Source: Monosporascus cannonballus
Taxonomy: Eukaryota > Ascomycota > Sordariomycetes > Xylariales
Reading direction: 5' to 3'
Length of the DNA: 64,000 nucleotides
Assembly: GCA_004154925.1 (NCBI GenBank)
Contig: QJNS01000303.1
Span: forward strand, 19,409-83,408
Positions 48,581-59,860 of this stretch are shown here, in pieces (within the stretch, counting starts at the first letter, position 1; each line of letters starts with the position of its first letter). Position numbers and translations under genes: made by a program. The notes beneath the pieces were generated by a model. That model did no database searches. It was not told the origin of the DNA and saw only the letters and a list, made by a program, of their open reading frames with translations.

Positions 48581-49978
48581 TCAACCCCTTCCATCAGACC
48601 TGCCAAAATAGTCGAGGCAGACGTCGCGGTGCACACTATCGTCCAGCCCCCGGGCCGAGTTCGCAACCCAGCCGAGGCGGACCAGGTAGCCGTAGTCCCA
48701 TTGCGGGTTGTTCAGCCCGTTCTTCCAAGTCCAGAAGATCCAGCCGCTGGTCTGCTCGTACAGCCTCTGCTGGGCGATCCACCACTGCCTGTAGAACGCG
48801 GCGTTCTTCTCGAGGAAGGGGTCGAATTCGTCGGTCCACTCGAGCCGCGGCAGCACCGTGAGGCTGAACTCCTGCACGACCTTGGGCGTGTTGCCGTCGC
48901 GCAGCCGGTCGTCGTCGTAGCACGTGTACCACATGTAGTCGGCCTGCTCGGCGTCCGGGTGCGTCACCTCGACGGCGCCGCCGATGTAGTTGTGGTCGTC
49001 GAAGACGACACGTGAGTCGCCGGAGGGCAGGTTCGACCTCGGGTTCCCCGCCCCCCTCTGCTCGTCCATGAACTGCACGTGCAGGCGCTCGGACGCGGGG
49101 ACGCCGAGCGAGTCCTCCTCTGCCCGGACCGCCGCCAGCGCCTGCGGGTGGTAGACCTGCGTCAGGGTGTCCCGCTCTGCCTGGGGCATGCCGCCCGCGT
49201 CGCGCGCCGTCTGCGGCTCGTTGACGACCTTGATGATCCCGACCGTCTGCCTGTAGGCCGGCGCCGTATGGATCCTGTTCGTCATCCACCGGAGCCAGCG
49301 CCTGGCGCGGTCGTAGTTGTACTGCCGGAAGAAGCCAGGCAGGAACTCGACGGGGAGACACTACCGTTACATCGTGAGCCTCAATCGTACATACGTACTA
49401 GTATAAGCCTTGGGGGGTTTTTTTTTACCTGTCCCGTGAACGCATCCTCCGTCTTCTGTGCCCCGGGTGCGCCGTGCAGGTCCATCACGACGAACATGCC
49501 TAGGTCGGCGGCCTTCTGGACGATCCTATCGAGGCGCCTCGCCACGTCTACGCGCGGGAAGTGCTCGCTGGAGCCCACGAGCTCGCAGAGGCTCCAGTAG
49601 CCGATGGGGATGCGGATCGTGTTGAGCCCGGCATCGTGGATGCGCCGGACGTCGTCGGCGGTGATCCAGCGCGCGTAGTGCTCGTCGAAGACAGCGTCCG
49701 CCCGGTCCTGGCCCATGGCCGACACGCAGTCGAACTCGGAACAGTGGTTCGGGGCGCAGCCCATGCGCGCCCACTCGCCGCTCATCATCCATGGCTCCGA
49801 GACGAGCCAGCCGCCGAGGTTGACGCCGCGGATTTTGGCGGCCGGCAGGGGCGGGGCCCTCCTGTCGCTGCCGGTGCCCGCTGCGATTGAAGGCCGCTAG
49901 GTCGCGGTCCGCGGGTAGCTAGCCGAACACACCGCTCGTGGCGATCGCCGCTAGGGTGACGGAGACGGACCGTTTCAT
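48581..49978 (-). CDS. GH5 family beta-glucanase (endo-1,6-beta-glucanase-like)
   Basis: Three exons on the minus strand: 49978-49933, 49880-49429 and 49360-48581; 425 codons. Exon 1 encodes a signal peptide, MKRSVSVTLAAIATS; the 52-nt intron 49881-49932 (GTGTGT...CGCAG) is needed because every frame across it is stopped. The second intron is 49361-49428. The mature enzyme starts KIRGVNLGGWLVSEPWMMSG, then TIRIPIGYWS and FVVMDLHGAPGAQ. The acid/base Glu is in KVVNEP (about residue 214), FDDHNYIG follows, and the nucleophile Glu is in VVQEFSLT (about residue 330). This order fits fungal secreted GH5 glucanases that cut wall beta-1,6- or beta-1,3-glucan; the EW..MGC block and overall similarity favour beta-1,6. 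The first intron lacks a strong branch site. Confidence 0.85.
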
Positions 49979-50120
49979 CGCTGGTGTCCTGGTGAACTCT
50001 TTTCTTCTCTACTCCTTTACGTGCGTCACAACTGCGGGGATGGTTGAGCGAGGTGGCCTGATACGCTGCTGAGAACCGCGGGCCCTTCGTCGCCTTTATG
50101 GGATTCGGGGACACTCTGGC

Positions 50121-50148
50121 GGCCGCGGTAAGCCCTACTACCGCGGCC
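50121..50148. promoter_or_regulatory. Perfect palindrome in the GH5 promoter
   Basis: GGCCGCGGTA and TACCGCGGCC form perfect 10-bp arms around the 8-base loop AGCCCTAC, about 145-170 bp upstream of the GH5 start codon. It includes CGG...CCG half sites with 12 bases between them, the arrangement bound by dimeric Zn2Cys6 regulators. The role is inferred. Confidence 0.5.
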
Positions 50149-50152
50149 CTTG

Positions 50153-50173
50153 ATATATATATATATATATATA
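50153..50173. repeat. (AT)n dinucleotide tract
   Basis: Twenty-one bases of alternating A/T directly beside the palindrome, upstream of the GH5 gene. It may serve as a TATA-like element. Confidence 0.85.
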
Positions 50174-52522
50174 AGCGTCGCAAGGGTTGAGGCTGAGGTT
50201 GAGGGGACTCGCCGCAAACAGCTTCCGAACACAGGAGGAGCCGTCAGCAGATGGCGCCAGCTAGGGTTCTGATTGGCCAGCGAGTCCAATTCAAGCGGTC
50301 GGTCACGGTACGCTTACTCTTCCACCTGCCTATCGGATCCGACCTACGTAGTATGCATGCAGCAACCGTCCGGATTGCGCGGGATACGCTCGTACACAGG
50401 GGTCGGCTTCTGCAGGCTAAACAACCTGGAAACGGATAATGCCATTTCTCTTTATATAATGGGACCCCCTAGCCTAGCCTGAATAAGGACAGGTCGAAAC
50501 GTTGGCCTGGCATACGTAGAGAAGCCTCGCTCCGCTCCCAGATTCGCTTGTGGATGATTAACCGCCACCACCGCTTCAACCTGTTCCTCAATACAAGCTG
50601 TCTTAGCCCAGCGGGTCAAAGTGACGCGGGTCGTCCTATTTTCTGTCGGTGGAGTGCAAGAGCCAGTAGGTTGATTCGAGGGACCGATAGCATGGCTGTT
50701 TCGTCCTTCATCAACAATTCCGGCCTCAATTCCCCTTATAGGCAGCTATGGTACGATGTGGGCCTTCCCGGCAGGGCGCCGTATTCTGAGGCTTAAGCTA
50801 CCGGCGATATGATTGAGAATTGCAACTTTTACCTTCCCCCCTAGCAGGACTTCTGAAGGCCATGTTGTTATCCATCGTCGAATGTTGAACTTCGCAAGTG
50901 TCTACGTACAAGTCAACTATTCAGATTTGCGATACGTGGTCCGTTGGAGTGGACTATGTTCCCATCGATCAGAGAAATGGACGGTGCTAAACGAGAGAGG
51001 CCAATTACAGGCGGACCCCAGACAGGGAGGAAATTCTTACACACCTTATATTGTAATCCCTTCACAAAGATGCGCTTGTAAGCCGTGGTATATATATATA
51101 GTGTTAACCCAACGCTAGCAATACTGGTATGTTATTCGTGATTTAGCCCCTTCGACTACTACTACACCAACCCATACGGCCGGAGAGTCAAAGCTGAGTG
51201 CCCTTTTACGGTCGCCTGCAGGATGGCTGAGAGCCCCAGTATCAAGCCATAATGGACGTTACAATGTTAAAAGGCAGCTGTAGTATCGTCAATGCAGAAC
51301 CCTTGTCTCTTAGCCATTGCACGCCTGCCAATAGTTCCTGCAAGACCATGGAGAGCGGGAATGCAAGAAATGCACGTCGCCAATAGTTCCCTTTTGACAT
51401 TGCCGGCATTATGCAACAGTCTATAAGTGGATCCGTGAGCCCAGTTACTATCCAAGATCAGGTACCGACTGGGCCCAAAGGGATAGAGAACAACGATGTA
51501 AAACCGTGGGAAGGATGAACATTTCGTACACCTCATATCATCCCCAGTCCACGAGACGCATCAGTACCATCCTAGTGTACGTGCTGTAATACATGGTATG
51601 TATAATAACTCTACAGTATGATGACAAGGCACCACATGTATGCGTTGCAGTGCACCATGATGGGACCTACCTAGACTAGGCGGCGGGGATGGATCTGCAC
51701 TTTACGCGTCCACCCGGTCCAGGCTCAGGTTTCCGATATTCAATGGGTCTTTCTTGTCTCGTGCGTAAATGGATTGCCAAGACCTCGGGACCTTGTGATC
51801 TTCGGGCGGAAAAGGGTTACGGAAAGGCTTTTTGAGTTTATAAGGGAGGGTGCATCCTGGCCCCATTTGGGGAGGTGGGCAAGCCCCCCCGTCCATCCCG
51901 GCCCCACCCCTACTGAGGTAAGATTCTTAACTACCAAACTCCATACATACCGGAGCTCCAACATATGCTGCCCGCAATCATTCCACAACCGTACTATGAT
52001 CAATCATTGAATGGGGATAGCTCGCTGTTTCGTCCCCCATCCTCGCCGATTGGAATTATTACCTACTCTTGAAGACCTTGTAGACTCGTCAGCACGATTC
52101 AATTCCAATCCGTGCCATCCACACTTTCTCGGCGCCTCTAGTCTCGAGATACTTCCACCTGGCCGACATCCGATATCCGATACCCTTCCTCCCCTCTCCC
52201 TTTTTGCGAGTGCGGCCAATGTGAACCTTGTTCCATTCACCGGCAGACTCTCGTCGTAGATTATTGTCGAGGTGCCGGTTCCTCAATTCCACATCCCTCG
52301 TGCGCAGGCGATTCGCGACAACTTCTGCGTGACCACTTATGACGCAGGCATAGAGTTTGAGGACTGAAACTGCCGACGTAATTCCCGTACCGATCTCTTC
52401 TACTACGGAGGACGAAAACATAACTCTGAGGCCACACCGCGAACACTTTCTCCTGGATCACTGCGGATGCCCTTGGCTGCGTTGCCCTGCGCTTCAACTT
52501 CCGACCAGCCTCATACCCGTAT

Positions 52523-53423
52523 ATGCCTATCATGCCTTCACCAAGAAGATTGCGCCTCCTTATGATGGCGGTGCTAGCCACGGTCGTCACAATCCTCTTT
52601 TTCACGTCCAAGATGCGACAGAATGCCCCGAAAGACACGCGAACTATCCAGGACTTCTACCATCGGACGACGAATGCCATGGATCGCCACCTTGCCGGGG
52701 AACAGGCCGTCATCGGAGGGAAAGGATCAACCAGCGATCCGCACGTAAAGGACAAGGACGGAGACGGTTCCGTCGACGAGGATGACGAGCAACTAGCCAG
52801 AGAGATGACCGACCGGCTGCGCGCTGCCGAACAGAGAGCCAAGGACCTCGCCAACCAGAAGGCACCCTTAAAACCCGATTCTCCTAAAAAGGTCGTTGGT
52901 GTCGGCAGCTCCGCTTCCGGCCAGAATAAAAAGGGCAAGTCGAGGGCGAATCCGGCACGGGACGGGGACGGCGAGACGGAAGCGGATCCGGAGCTCGAGA
53001 CCACGCTGGACAAGATTTTCAAGAAATCCCCTGGTGCGTCCCTAACTATACCCCGCCCTCCGCGCCCGCAGACCGACTGGCTGACTGACTGATTGCCCGA
53101 TAGTGGTTATTTTCTCAAAAACATTCTGCCCCTACTCCAAGCGTGCCAAAGGCATTCTCCTCGAAAAGTATTCCATCGACCCGGCCCCTTACTTCGTCGA
53201 GCTCGACGAGCATCCCCTCGGGGCCAAGATACAGGCCAGGTTGGGAGACCTGACGGGGAGGAAGACGGTGCCCAACGTCATGATCAACCAGAAGAGCATC
53301 GGCGGCGGCGACGAGATTGCCGAGCTGGACGGGAGGAAGACGCTCATCGATAAGTTCAAGTCCATGAGCGGCAAGCGGTTCACGATGAAGGAGCGATTTG
53401 TCGACAAGTCCAAAGAGATATAA
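52523..53423 (+). CDS. Membrane-anchored glutaredoxin (Grx6/Grx7 type)
   Basis: Two exons, 52523-53033 and 53104-53423, with an intron GTGCGT...CCTAAC...GATAG; 276 codons. Residues 10-27 form an N-terminal transmembrane anchor (LRLLMMAVLATVVTILFF) after a short basic stretch. A long charged, probably disordered linker rich in Asp/Lys follows. The C-terminal thioredoxin fold begins at VVIFSKTFCPYSKRAKGILL with the dithiol-type site CPYS (Cys about 179). It has the cis-Pro TVP and the glutathione-binding GGGDE motif. This matches fungal secretory-pathway glutaredoxins that handle glutathione-linked thiol redox in ER/Golgi. A second in-frame ATG at 52532 is possible. The frame break between the exons is repaired exactly by the intron. 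Confidence 0.9.
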
Positions 53424-54937
53424 GGGTACGGCGCGCGCATGCCCGTATTGCTCTATTTCGCTCGGAAGGTGTCCGGGGCCACGTGTACGAGAGGTGTAAT
53501 GCGGTGGAAGGGGGCTGGGGAGGGGGGCTCTTCATCCGCATCCACGGTGTTGTGGAGTCTCTACTTCGACTGGCTGGTGCAGGACTTTCTTTTCTGGGCG
53601 CTCTTAAAATTCGCAACGTTCGCACCCGGTTCGTGACGGTTGGCTCGCTTTTCTGCTTTGTACAATATTATCTGGCATATATGGAACCACGTGACGGGGC
53701 TCTGGTTGGGGACTGTTCGTAGATCTAACTATAACTAGGTGTTCGAGGGACCTGTCGGGAGGAGATGTGACAGATTGCGGGCTTCGGGACCAGCCGCGAG
53801 AGCCCATGTCGGCTACCCCCTATCTCTAGTTTTCTTCGCCCGGTATTAATGGGAAAAGGAGGTATGTCTGCCGCGATGCTAGTGAATCACGAGCAGGCGG
53901 GCTCGCCACGAAATGGCAGAGACATACCTCAGTCAACGGCATGGCCCCTATTCTGTCGGCAACTACCCAACACGTACAGTTGGACAATTGCACGTGAAAT
54001 ATTCCGGGCTACCCACTTCTTTTATTTCTTTCACCTCCGTCTCGGGGGCGTCTTGGACCATCCCTGTCACACCAGCTACGCGACTGCCAACTCCAACAGC
54101 CTTGTCATTTCGCCTTGAGCTGAAGGTGTGGATTACAGAGCCGGAGGTCACGGGACTCTCAGCCTCATGCCTTTTTTTTTTTTGTCGTCTCTGCGCCGTC
54201 GAAGACACATCACCAACCATCGCGTCCCTGGCGGTCCCGGGTAGTCTTGAGCCCGGCCATTATCTGGCCCATGCTACCTACTTTGTCTAAGTGACCTTGG
54301 ACCCCTTGTGGAGCCCCGCGTTCTAGCGTCCGTGAGCAGATGCTACAGAATGTTCCTGAGCTTCTATTCAAGCTTCCATCTCAAGTTCGTCGAATATGGG
54401 CGAATCAGGCGCGGCTCAGTGCCAGCACCAACCGGCGCAGAGCAAACCGACACACGGCAGGGAGGCGATGCAGGCTCTGAGCCAATGCCCAGAGTGAGTA
54501 TTACGATTGCGACTTCGGACAATGGGCAATCAAAGTGCTATCACGACGACCTTGATGGCCCGTTCCCTTCAATCTATAATTTACGCATGTGAAGTACCTA
54601 CGTATTGTGTGCCTGTCGCGATCACGTTCCGCCATCAAGGTCCACCTGCCACTTTCTCGTCATAACTCGTGCTGGTCGGGCTGACTCCGTCGCCACTCTG
54701 ACCATCCTCTCCTCCGTTTATCACTTGAACGAGACTCATTCCTACTCGCCTACCTAGGTACCTACTCATCGAACAATTCCTTTCGGCAATCAAATAGCAA
54801 TATATATGCTTCCTTGCTTAGATACGTGATCTTCTTCACTTCATTGTCCCTCCGGCGCGCGGTCCTACCACACCACTCCACATACTTCTGCTGCCGCTGG
54901 ACGCGTCTGCCCTTGTTCAACCCTGCTCGCTCTCACC
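53424..54937. other. Intergenic
   Basis: 1.5 kb with no recognised gene. A T run occurs at 54172-54183. The last 200 bases contain CTACCTACCTAGGTACCTAC and pyrimidine-rich text typical of a fungal 5' leader of the F-box gene. Confidence 0.5.
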
Positions 54938-56045
54938 ATGGAGCTTCCCGACCTTCCCGCGGAGCTTCTGCTCAACGTGGCAGAACTGATGGACATCGTC
55001 TCGCTGAAGCGCTTGATGGCGACAAATAAGGTATGTCGGATTGGAAGATATCAGAGGCCGTGCTCTAACGGAGACGTAGGCCCTCTCCGACTTAATCAAG
55101 ACGCATGAGAAATCCATCAGCCTTACAAAGATGGCAGCTTTCAAGTTCCTGCCAACCGGCAATATTCTGTCTTCTCTAGGGCCGGAGCGTTTCGTGCTCC
55201 GCCCCAAGACGTTCGACTTCGTTCACGAGCTGGAGCGTCGGGAGAAACACATCGATCGCCTGTTCCGGACCACCTCCTTCCTCGACATCTCGAGTCCCCC
55301 GTTTCTACGGGCCCTCACGGCGCCTCAGCAGGGCCGACTCACGCCTCTCCTGAGACGGGCCCTGTACCATTGCGACTGCATGGCCGACCTCGCCTCCGAC
55401 CCCCCCTGCAAGCCCGTCCCCGAGGTTAGCTACTCCATGATCGAGCACGGCGCATGGGCCCACCCGGCAGAGGAGGTGAATCCGGAGAACCCCCGCGACG
55501 GAGACCCCTTCGCGAACCCGCAGGCCCGGCCTTACCAGATGGCGTACATCCACTCGCTGCCGGCACACGACGTCGCCTTCTTATATTACCTGATCAGCGC
55601 CCTCGGCGTGTCCTACAACAACACGCGCCTGGACTACGTCGAGAGCGACCCGTCGGCCTGGGAGCGCATCACCGTGTTCGAGGAGTCCGCGCTGCGACAC
55701 GGGACGTGGTTTCTCTGGGCGTACTTCCTCGGCCCAAAGTACATGAAGGACATGAGCAGCGAGATGGAAGCCGCCGGCATGGTAGAGCTGACGGACTGGG
55801 AGACGGGCAAGGAGGGCGTGCCACCGGGCCTCAAGATGACGCTTCTCGACCGCTTTAAGGAGGTGTTCGCCGACGAAGATGACGACGCGGATGGCCGGAC
55901 ATTCCCGAAGGACAGGATGCTGCGGTTCGTCAAGGACACCGTCGTCGGCCCCGAGAGCGCCGAGGAGAAGGATGGAGACGCCGAGAGTGAAGACGCCGAC
56001 GACGATGAAGACGTCGACGATGTCAAGGACGTCGAAGATCTTTGA
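54938..56045 (+). CDS. F-box-like protein with acidic C-terminus
   Basis: Exons 54938-55030 and 55080-56045 (intron GTATGT...CTAAC...CGTAG) give 352 codons. The start CACCATGG is strong. The N-terminus MELPDLPAELLLNVAELMD and then SLKRLMATNKALSDLIK is an F-box start (LPxELLLxI...L..L...NK.L), which in SCF ubiquitin ligases binds Skp1. The middle has no repeats that I recognise (LHDISSPPF-like and YHCDCMADLAS segments). The last 40 residues are almost all Asp/Glu/Lys (EDADDDEDVDDVKDVEDL). A substrate cannot be inferred. The gene appears intact. Confidence 0.8.
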
Positions 56046-56434
56046 GGGTTGAGACGCCGAAGATGCCAAGAGGTGACGGCTGTCGATATGTGTCTCAGGA
56101 TATGCATGGGGATGGGATGGACTCGCCTAGATGTTCTCGGTATGCGTCTCAGGATACGGATGGGATGACGGATCCGGAGTGGTATAGGGCAATGGCTAGT
56201 CTACATTATTTTTTCCATCAAGGTATTTGAGAAAGCATAAGCGTAGTTAGCGTTTGAGCCAGTTACTAATAAGATCCCGTCCAGCAATAGTATTAAAGTT
56301 CGTGCTTGGCCATGAAAGGCAATCTTTTGTTTCCTAACCGGGTCTCGTCACTGAGAAGTTGTGAAACCCTACTCATCAGCCAGACCAATATCTAATGTGT
56401 GATATACGTTCTTGTTAAGAGGAGACGAGGGTAG
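56046..56434. other. Intergenic
   Basis: No gene seen. An imperfect repeat unit, TATGYGTCTCAGGATAYG followed by GGATGGGATG, occurs twice (about 56086 and 56139) just after the F-box stop. Confidence 0.5.
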
Positions 56435-56767
56435 CGGCGGTTCGGGCGCAGTCGGGAGCGTCGCAGAAGGCGACGAGGACGGGTCGAGCAGAGCCCAGGA
56501 CGAAGACGCCCGAGCAACCGGGAGGACGAGGACGAAGGGGAGTCGGGCGAGATTCCCGAGCCCATACCCCAGCCGGGCCACGCGGAAAAGGCCTCGGTGA
56601 CCATGGCGGCCCGCTCGGGAAAGCTTAAGAAGCTCGCTAGGGAGATGATGAAATCCCACGAGGAGCTGCCGCAAGCATTCACCACGTTCGGCTGTGCGAT
56701 AGACGACAAGATCAATGGACCGTTGTCCAAGGCTAATAGCTTCCCTCTCCCTAAGACAATTCTGTGA
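56435..56767 (+). CDS. Candidate exon, Arg-rich then acidic hypothetical protein
   Basis: After a possible acceptor (GGGTAG) the plus strand is open for 110 codons to TGA at 56765. It reads RRFGRSRERRRRRRR and then EDEDEGESGEIPEPIPQPG, and ends GKLKKLAREMMKSHEELPQA and CAIDDKINGPLSKANSFPLP. The composition looks like real coding DNA. An internal ATG at 56603 lies in an excellent context (GACCATGGC) and could start a 54-residue protein. I found no upstream exon and do not recognise the family; a relic is equally possible. Confidence 0.35.
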   Translation, partial: RRFGRSRERRRRRRGRVEQSPGRRRPSNREDEDEGESGEIPEPIPQPGHAEKASVTMAARSGKLKKLAREMMKSHEELPQAFTTFGCAIDDKINGPLSKANSFPLPKTIL

Positions 56768-57439
56768 TGCTCTGTCTCCATACTTTAGTAAGGCCTGGGT
56801 TGGCTCGGGTAAGGGGATGTGACATTGGCTGATAGGTCTAGTCATCGAAAGTCTCGATATCCACGTGGGATATGTGACACAACCGAAGGTCATTGCGCGG
56901 CCGTCGTATTTGGTGTCCACCTGGTCTCAGTAGCCTGTTGGCTAGCTTTTCCGCGCTTGCTGGTGGTGTTACTGCCGTATCCGGAGCAGGTAGAACCTCA
57001 CCGACCTTTCCGCTGGCCTCGCGGTTTTCATGCTGCCCGTTGCGGAACCGATCTCTAAAAGATAACTCGGGAGGTCCCTTTATATCGTCATCACCGAAGT
57101 GCCGCCGCATACGGGAACTCGAGCAGCCAGGTCTTAGAACGGAAACGGGGCCCCGGAAGGTGCTAACGACTCGGCGCAGGCGAGAGCAGTCAGTTTCGCA
57201 ACCGGCCTGACTACGCGCCCAATACTCCGAAGATACCATCTCGGGCGCTGGTCATTCCCTTCTCCGGCTGCAGATCCATGGCTGGTACACGTCACACCGC
57301 AGTCGGATAATATTGTCGTGTCAGGACGAAGACAGCGTAAGGCGGTCGGTTTCTCCGATTGATCGTACAATACCTACCTCCAGTCCGCCTTGTCTACGCC
57401 CCGCCCTGTTGACCATCCAGACCGAAGCCGGGGAGTGGA
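56768..57439. other. Intergenic
   Basis: No recognised gene; only short frames. Confidence 0.45.
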
Positions 57440-57650
57440 ACGCTGACGGGCGTAGCCGCGGCAGCTCGGTTTCGGCTTCGGAATGGGAGCCTACCGATAA
57501 TCTGGCCAATATGGAGGGAGAACGACACAGATTGGTCCGCAACACTACACGAGGGTCATCGAGAGTATCAAACACCGCAAGCCGAGCCCACACGCGACCC
57601 TGGACACGGACGCGATTCGAAATAACCTGCGCCATCCTTAACGCGCTGTG
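57440..57650 (+). pseudogene. Gypsy integrase chromodomain relic
   Basis: The plus strand reads EWEPTDNLANMEGERHRLV and, after a frame shift near 57540, LHEGHREYQTPQAEP. This resembles the C-terminal chromodomain of Ty3/gypsy integrases (typically W-E-P-x-x-N-L...xxYHxxH). Preceding text is too decayed to extend it. The call rests on about 35 residues. Confidence 0.45.
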
Positions 57651-58237
57651 ACGTAAATAGCAAGCTGTTGGCCCCGATGGAGGAGGCGGCGGTGCGTCGC
57701 ACGACAGTAGGCTCGCTTACGCGGCGGGGTAGGGGCCGATGAGTCACCCGGAAGCGTGAGTCGCCGCAGGCCAGCCTTCCAAGAGCAAGAAAACGTCGTG
57801 GTTAATCAACCGCTTGAGAGCTAAAGACTGAGCTGTCTCCCATGCCAAGATGCCAGAGTCACTAGCGTAGCAAGCGATGCGCCAACGTAGCGGGAGAATT
57901 GTACGCACATCACCTCACCTGATTGGTCAAAGTTTCAGCTCTCCTGAAGGGCGCAACTGTATACCGATCAAGCCTTGGCTAGGCACCGAGCCCAAGCCGA
58001 CCTCGCTTCGATCTGCCTCAGCTATGCGGGTTACAAAGGACGACCTGTGTAGGCCCCGAGTCGAATTAATAAGCACCTCACGATGTATAAAGGGGCTTGT
58101 TGCTCCCACCCGTGAGTGACCCTCGTGCTTGTAATCATCACGAATTCAAACAGATCGACCTCACCTGTTTTCAAAGTCCGTCGTGCTTACATGCCCATAT
58201 TGCGTCTTCACATCCACCGCCTCGCTCTTTGCCCTCC
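57651..58237. other. Intergenic
   Basis: No recognised gene. Confidence 0.45.
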
Positions 58238-58480
58238 ATGTCTATGACAAACCCCGAACTCATCTGGGCGCAGGTCCAGGAGCGGAAGCAGCGAGAGTCC
58301 ATCAAAAAAGAAAACCACCTGAACCAGCACGTCCAATCCTCTGCTGCTTCGACGTGCTCCATATCAACGACATGTTCTTTCGACAAGGACCATATCCGGA
58401 ATGCGCCCAAGAGGCGCTCTCTACGGGACCGGGTCAAAGACGCCTACAGGGACGGACGACGCCCTTCGACGACGACATGA
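58238..58480 (+). CDS. Small hypothetical protein (80 aa)
   Basis: ATG 58238 (CTCCATGTCTATG) opens an 80-codon frame: MSMTNPELIWAQVQERKQRE, a Ser/Thr-rich middle, then KRRSLRDRVKDAYRDGRRPS. The charged helical start and basic end resemble small conserved fungal proteins of unknown role. There is no signal peptide. It could also be a fragment, as the region around it is decayed. Confidence 0.4.
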   Translation: MSMTNPELIWAQVQERKQRESIKKENHLNQHVQSSAASTCSISTTCSFDKDHIRNAPKRRSLRDRVKDAYRDGRRPSTTT

Positions 58481-59584
58481 TGGCACATCTATCAACTGCA
58501 GTGTGACTGGGGACAAGAGAGACCCGCAGATTTCGGCTCGGGCGCAACAGACAGCGTGAGACTCGGAAGCCGGGTACCATCGTCGAGGTAGACTTCGCGG
58601 GGATCTCATACGCCATTGGTCACCAGGGCTCGCTTCCGGCAGACGGAATCGTGTCGTGTTTATTGACCGACGTATTGAAATGGGAAGATAGGTACCAAGC
58701 GCCCATCGGCGGCCCGACATCTCCCCGGTCCTCAATACTGTCGAATCCGTTCAATGCTGCTGGGGCGGGGGGAAGTCCGGGATAAACGATCTAACGAATT
58801 GGGATACCCTGTTTGGAATTAATTGTAATAAGCATGTGCTAGAACCGATGGCCATCAACTATACTGAAGAGACCCTTGGAAAGACCGTAGGGAATGAACG
58901 GTAGTGTCTCTACGACGGGAGAACCTATTAACAATAGGCGATATGTCCCTTAGAATAGTTTTGAAACCGAGTTATCTCACCAGGAATACACGCCAGGTTC
59001 GGGTGATACATACATTAGTCTTATCGGCTAAGATACTCTCTATTTACCTGATATTTCCGTTTCTTAACATAGTTATTGTTCCCAATAGGTATTTAATTGC
59101 GTGGCCCCCTCCCCCTAGCGGCGTGAAGATTGCCGTAAACGAACCAGACGTGCTTCACGCCATTACACTTCGCTTTTATGAGCATTGAGTGGAGGCTACC
59201 CTGACACGTCTATTGGGTTATCCGCGTCACTGGCGATTACGGACGAATTCCTCGCCCGTCGCCTCCTATCCTGCTGAATCATAGCAACGTGACCCTTCTT
59301 GAGGCATCTCTGACCGGGCTCGAGGCTCTGACACAAAGGCCTTGTTACGTCGACAACAAACGAATTGGCGCTTACTCAAAGCGCATCTCGTTCTTTCTGT
59401 ACAATACATAGAGCCGCCGAGCTGCTACTCGGTTCCCGAATAAAGCTGGGTAAAACAATACCTTTGTCTTCAGACCCAGGGATATGCGCGAGACAACAAG
59501 GCCACCCTCACCTCACAGCTCGCCCCTCGTAGTATAAGAGCCGGCACGAAGTCACTGACTTTTCTACGGTTCTAGCCCCCCAAC
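58481..59584. other. Spacer with unidentified coding-like remains
   Basis: At about 58566-58780 the plus strand reads a coding-like phrase (GTIVEVDFAGISYAIGHQGS, then LLTDVLKWEDRYQAPIGG) that ends in stops. I cannot name the family. Downstream text is AT-richer with stops. TATAAGAG at about 59532 may serve the next gene. Confidence 0.4.
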
Positions 59585-59860
59585 ATGTGCAAACTCATCA
59601 TGCATCCGACCGTCTGCGTGTGCGGCCACCGACCCCAAGTGGGAACGTCTGAAGTCAGGTGCGGACGGCGACGCGGCCTCTTGTGCGGCAAGCTATCGAT
59701 CAGGAGCTGCCCGGATTTCGAGGAAGTGGTACGGCGGGAACAGGCGTTCAACGGTTTCGGGGACTGCCATACGGCGCAGACCCGTCTCATTCCGCGCAAC
59801 TACGGACTCCGCTACTCTCAGACCATCGCAGGCCCACAGCCTTCTTTGATAGAAGGTTGA
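59585..59860 (+). CDS. Small cysteine-rich protein (91 aa)
   Basis: ATG 59585 (CCCAACATGTGC) follows a TATAAGAG about 50 bases upstream. The protein begins MCKLIMHPTVCVCGHRP and continues with Cys at VRCGRR, LLCGK, RSCPDF and FGDCHT. The start M-C-K followed by a C-x-C-G-H motif recalls a widespread class of small fungal proteins with zinc-ribbon-like cysteine pairs, whose role is unknown. No signal peptide is seen, so it is likely intracellular. It is a single exon. Confidence 0.5.
   Translation: MCKLIMHPTVCVCGHRPQVGTSEVRCGRRRGLLCGKLSIRSCPDFEEVVRREQAFNGFGDCHTAQTRLIPRNYGLRYSQTIAGPQPSLIEG

Larger units (their letters stand above)
49979..52522. other. Intergenic spacer between GH5 and glutaredoxin
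   Basis: 2.5 kb without a recognised gene. The first 200 bases hold the GH5 promoter with a palindrome and a TA tract (listed). From about 52010 to 52520 is the probable leader region of the glutaredoxin gene. No family residues were seen in the short frames between. Confidence 0.5.

Noticed and set aside
48636..49361. Arg-rich 241-codon frame in the GH5 gene
   Set aside because: Shadow of the GH5 third exon, whose correct frame carries both catalytic Glu.
56369..56920. 183-codon minus-strand frame
   Set aside because: Opposite an Arg-rich/acidic plus-strand exon candidate; the low-complexity Ser/Pro/Leu tail is the expected shadow, and the frame lacks motifs.
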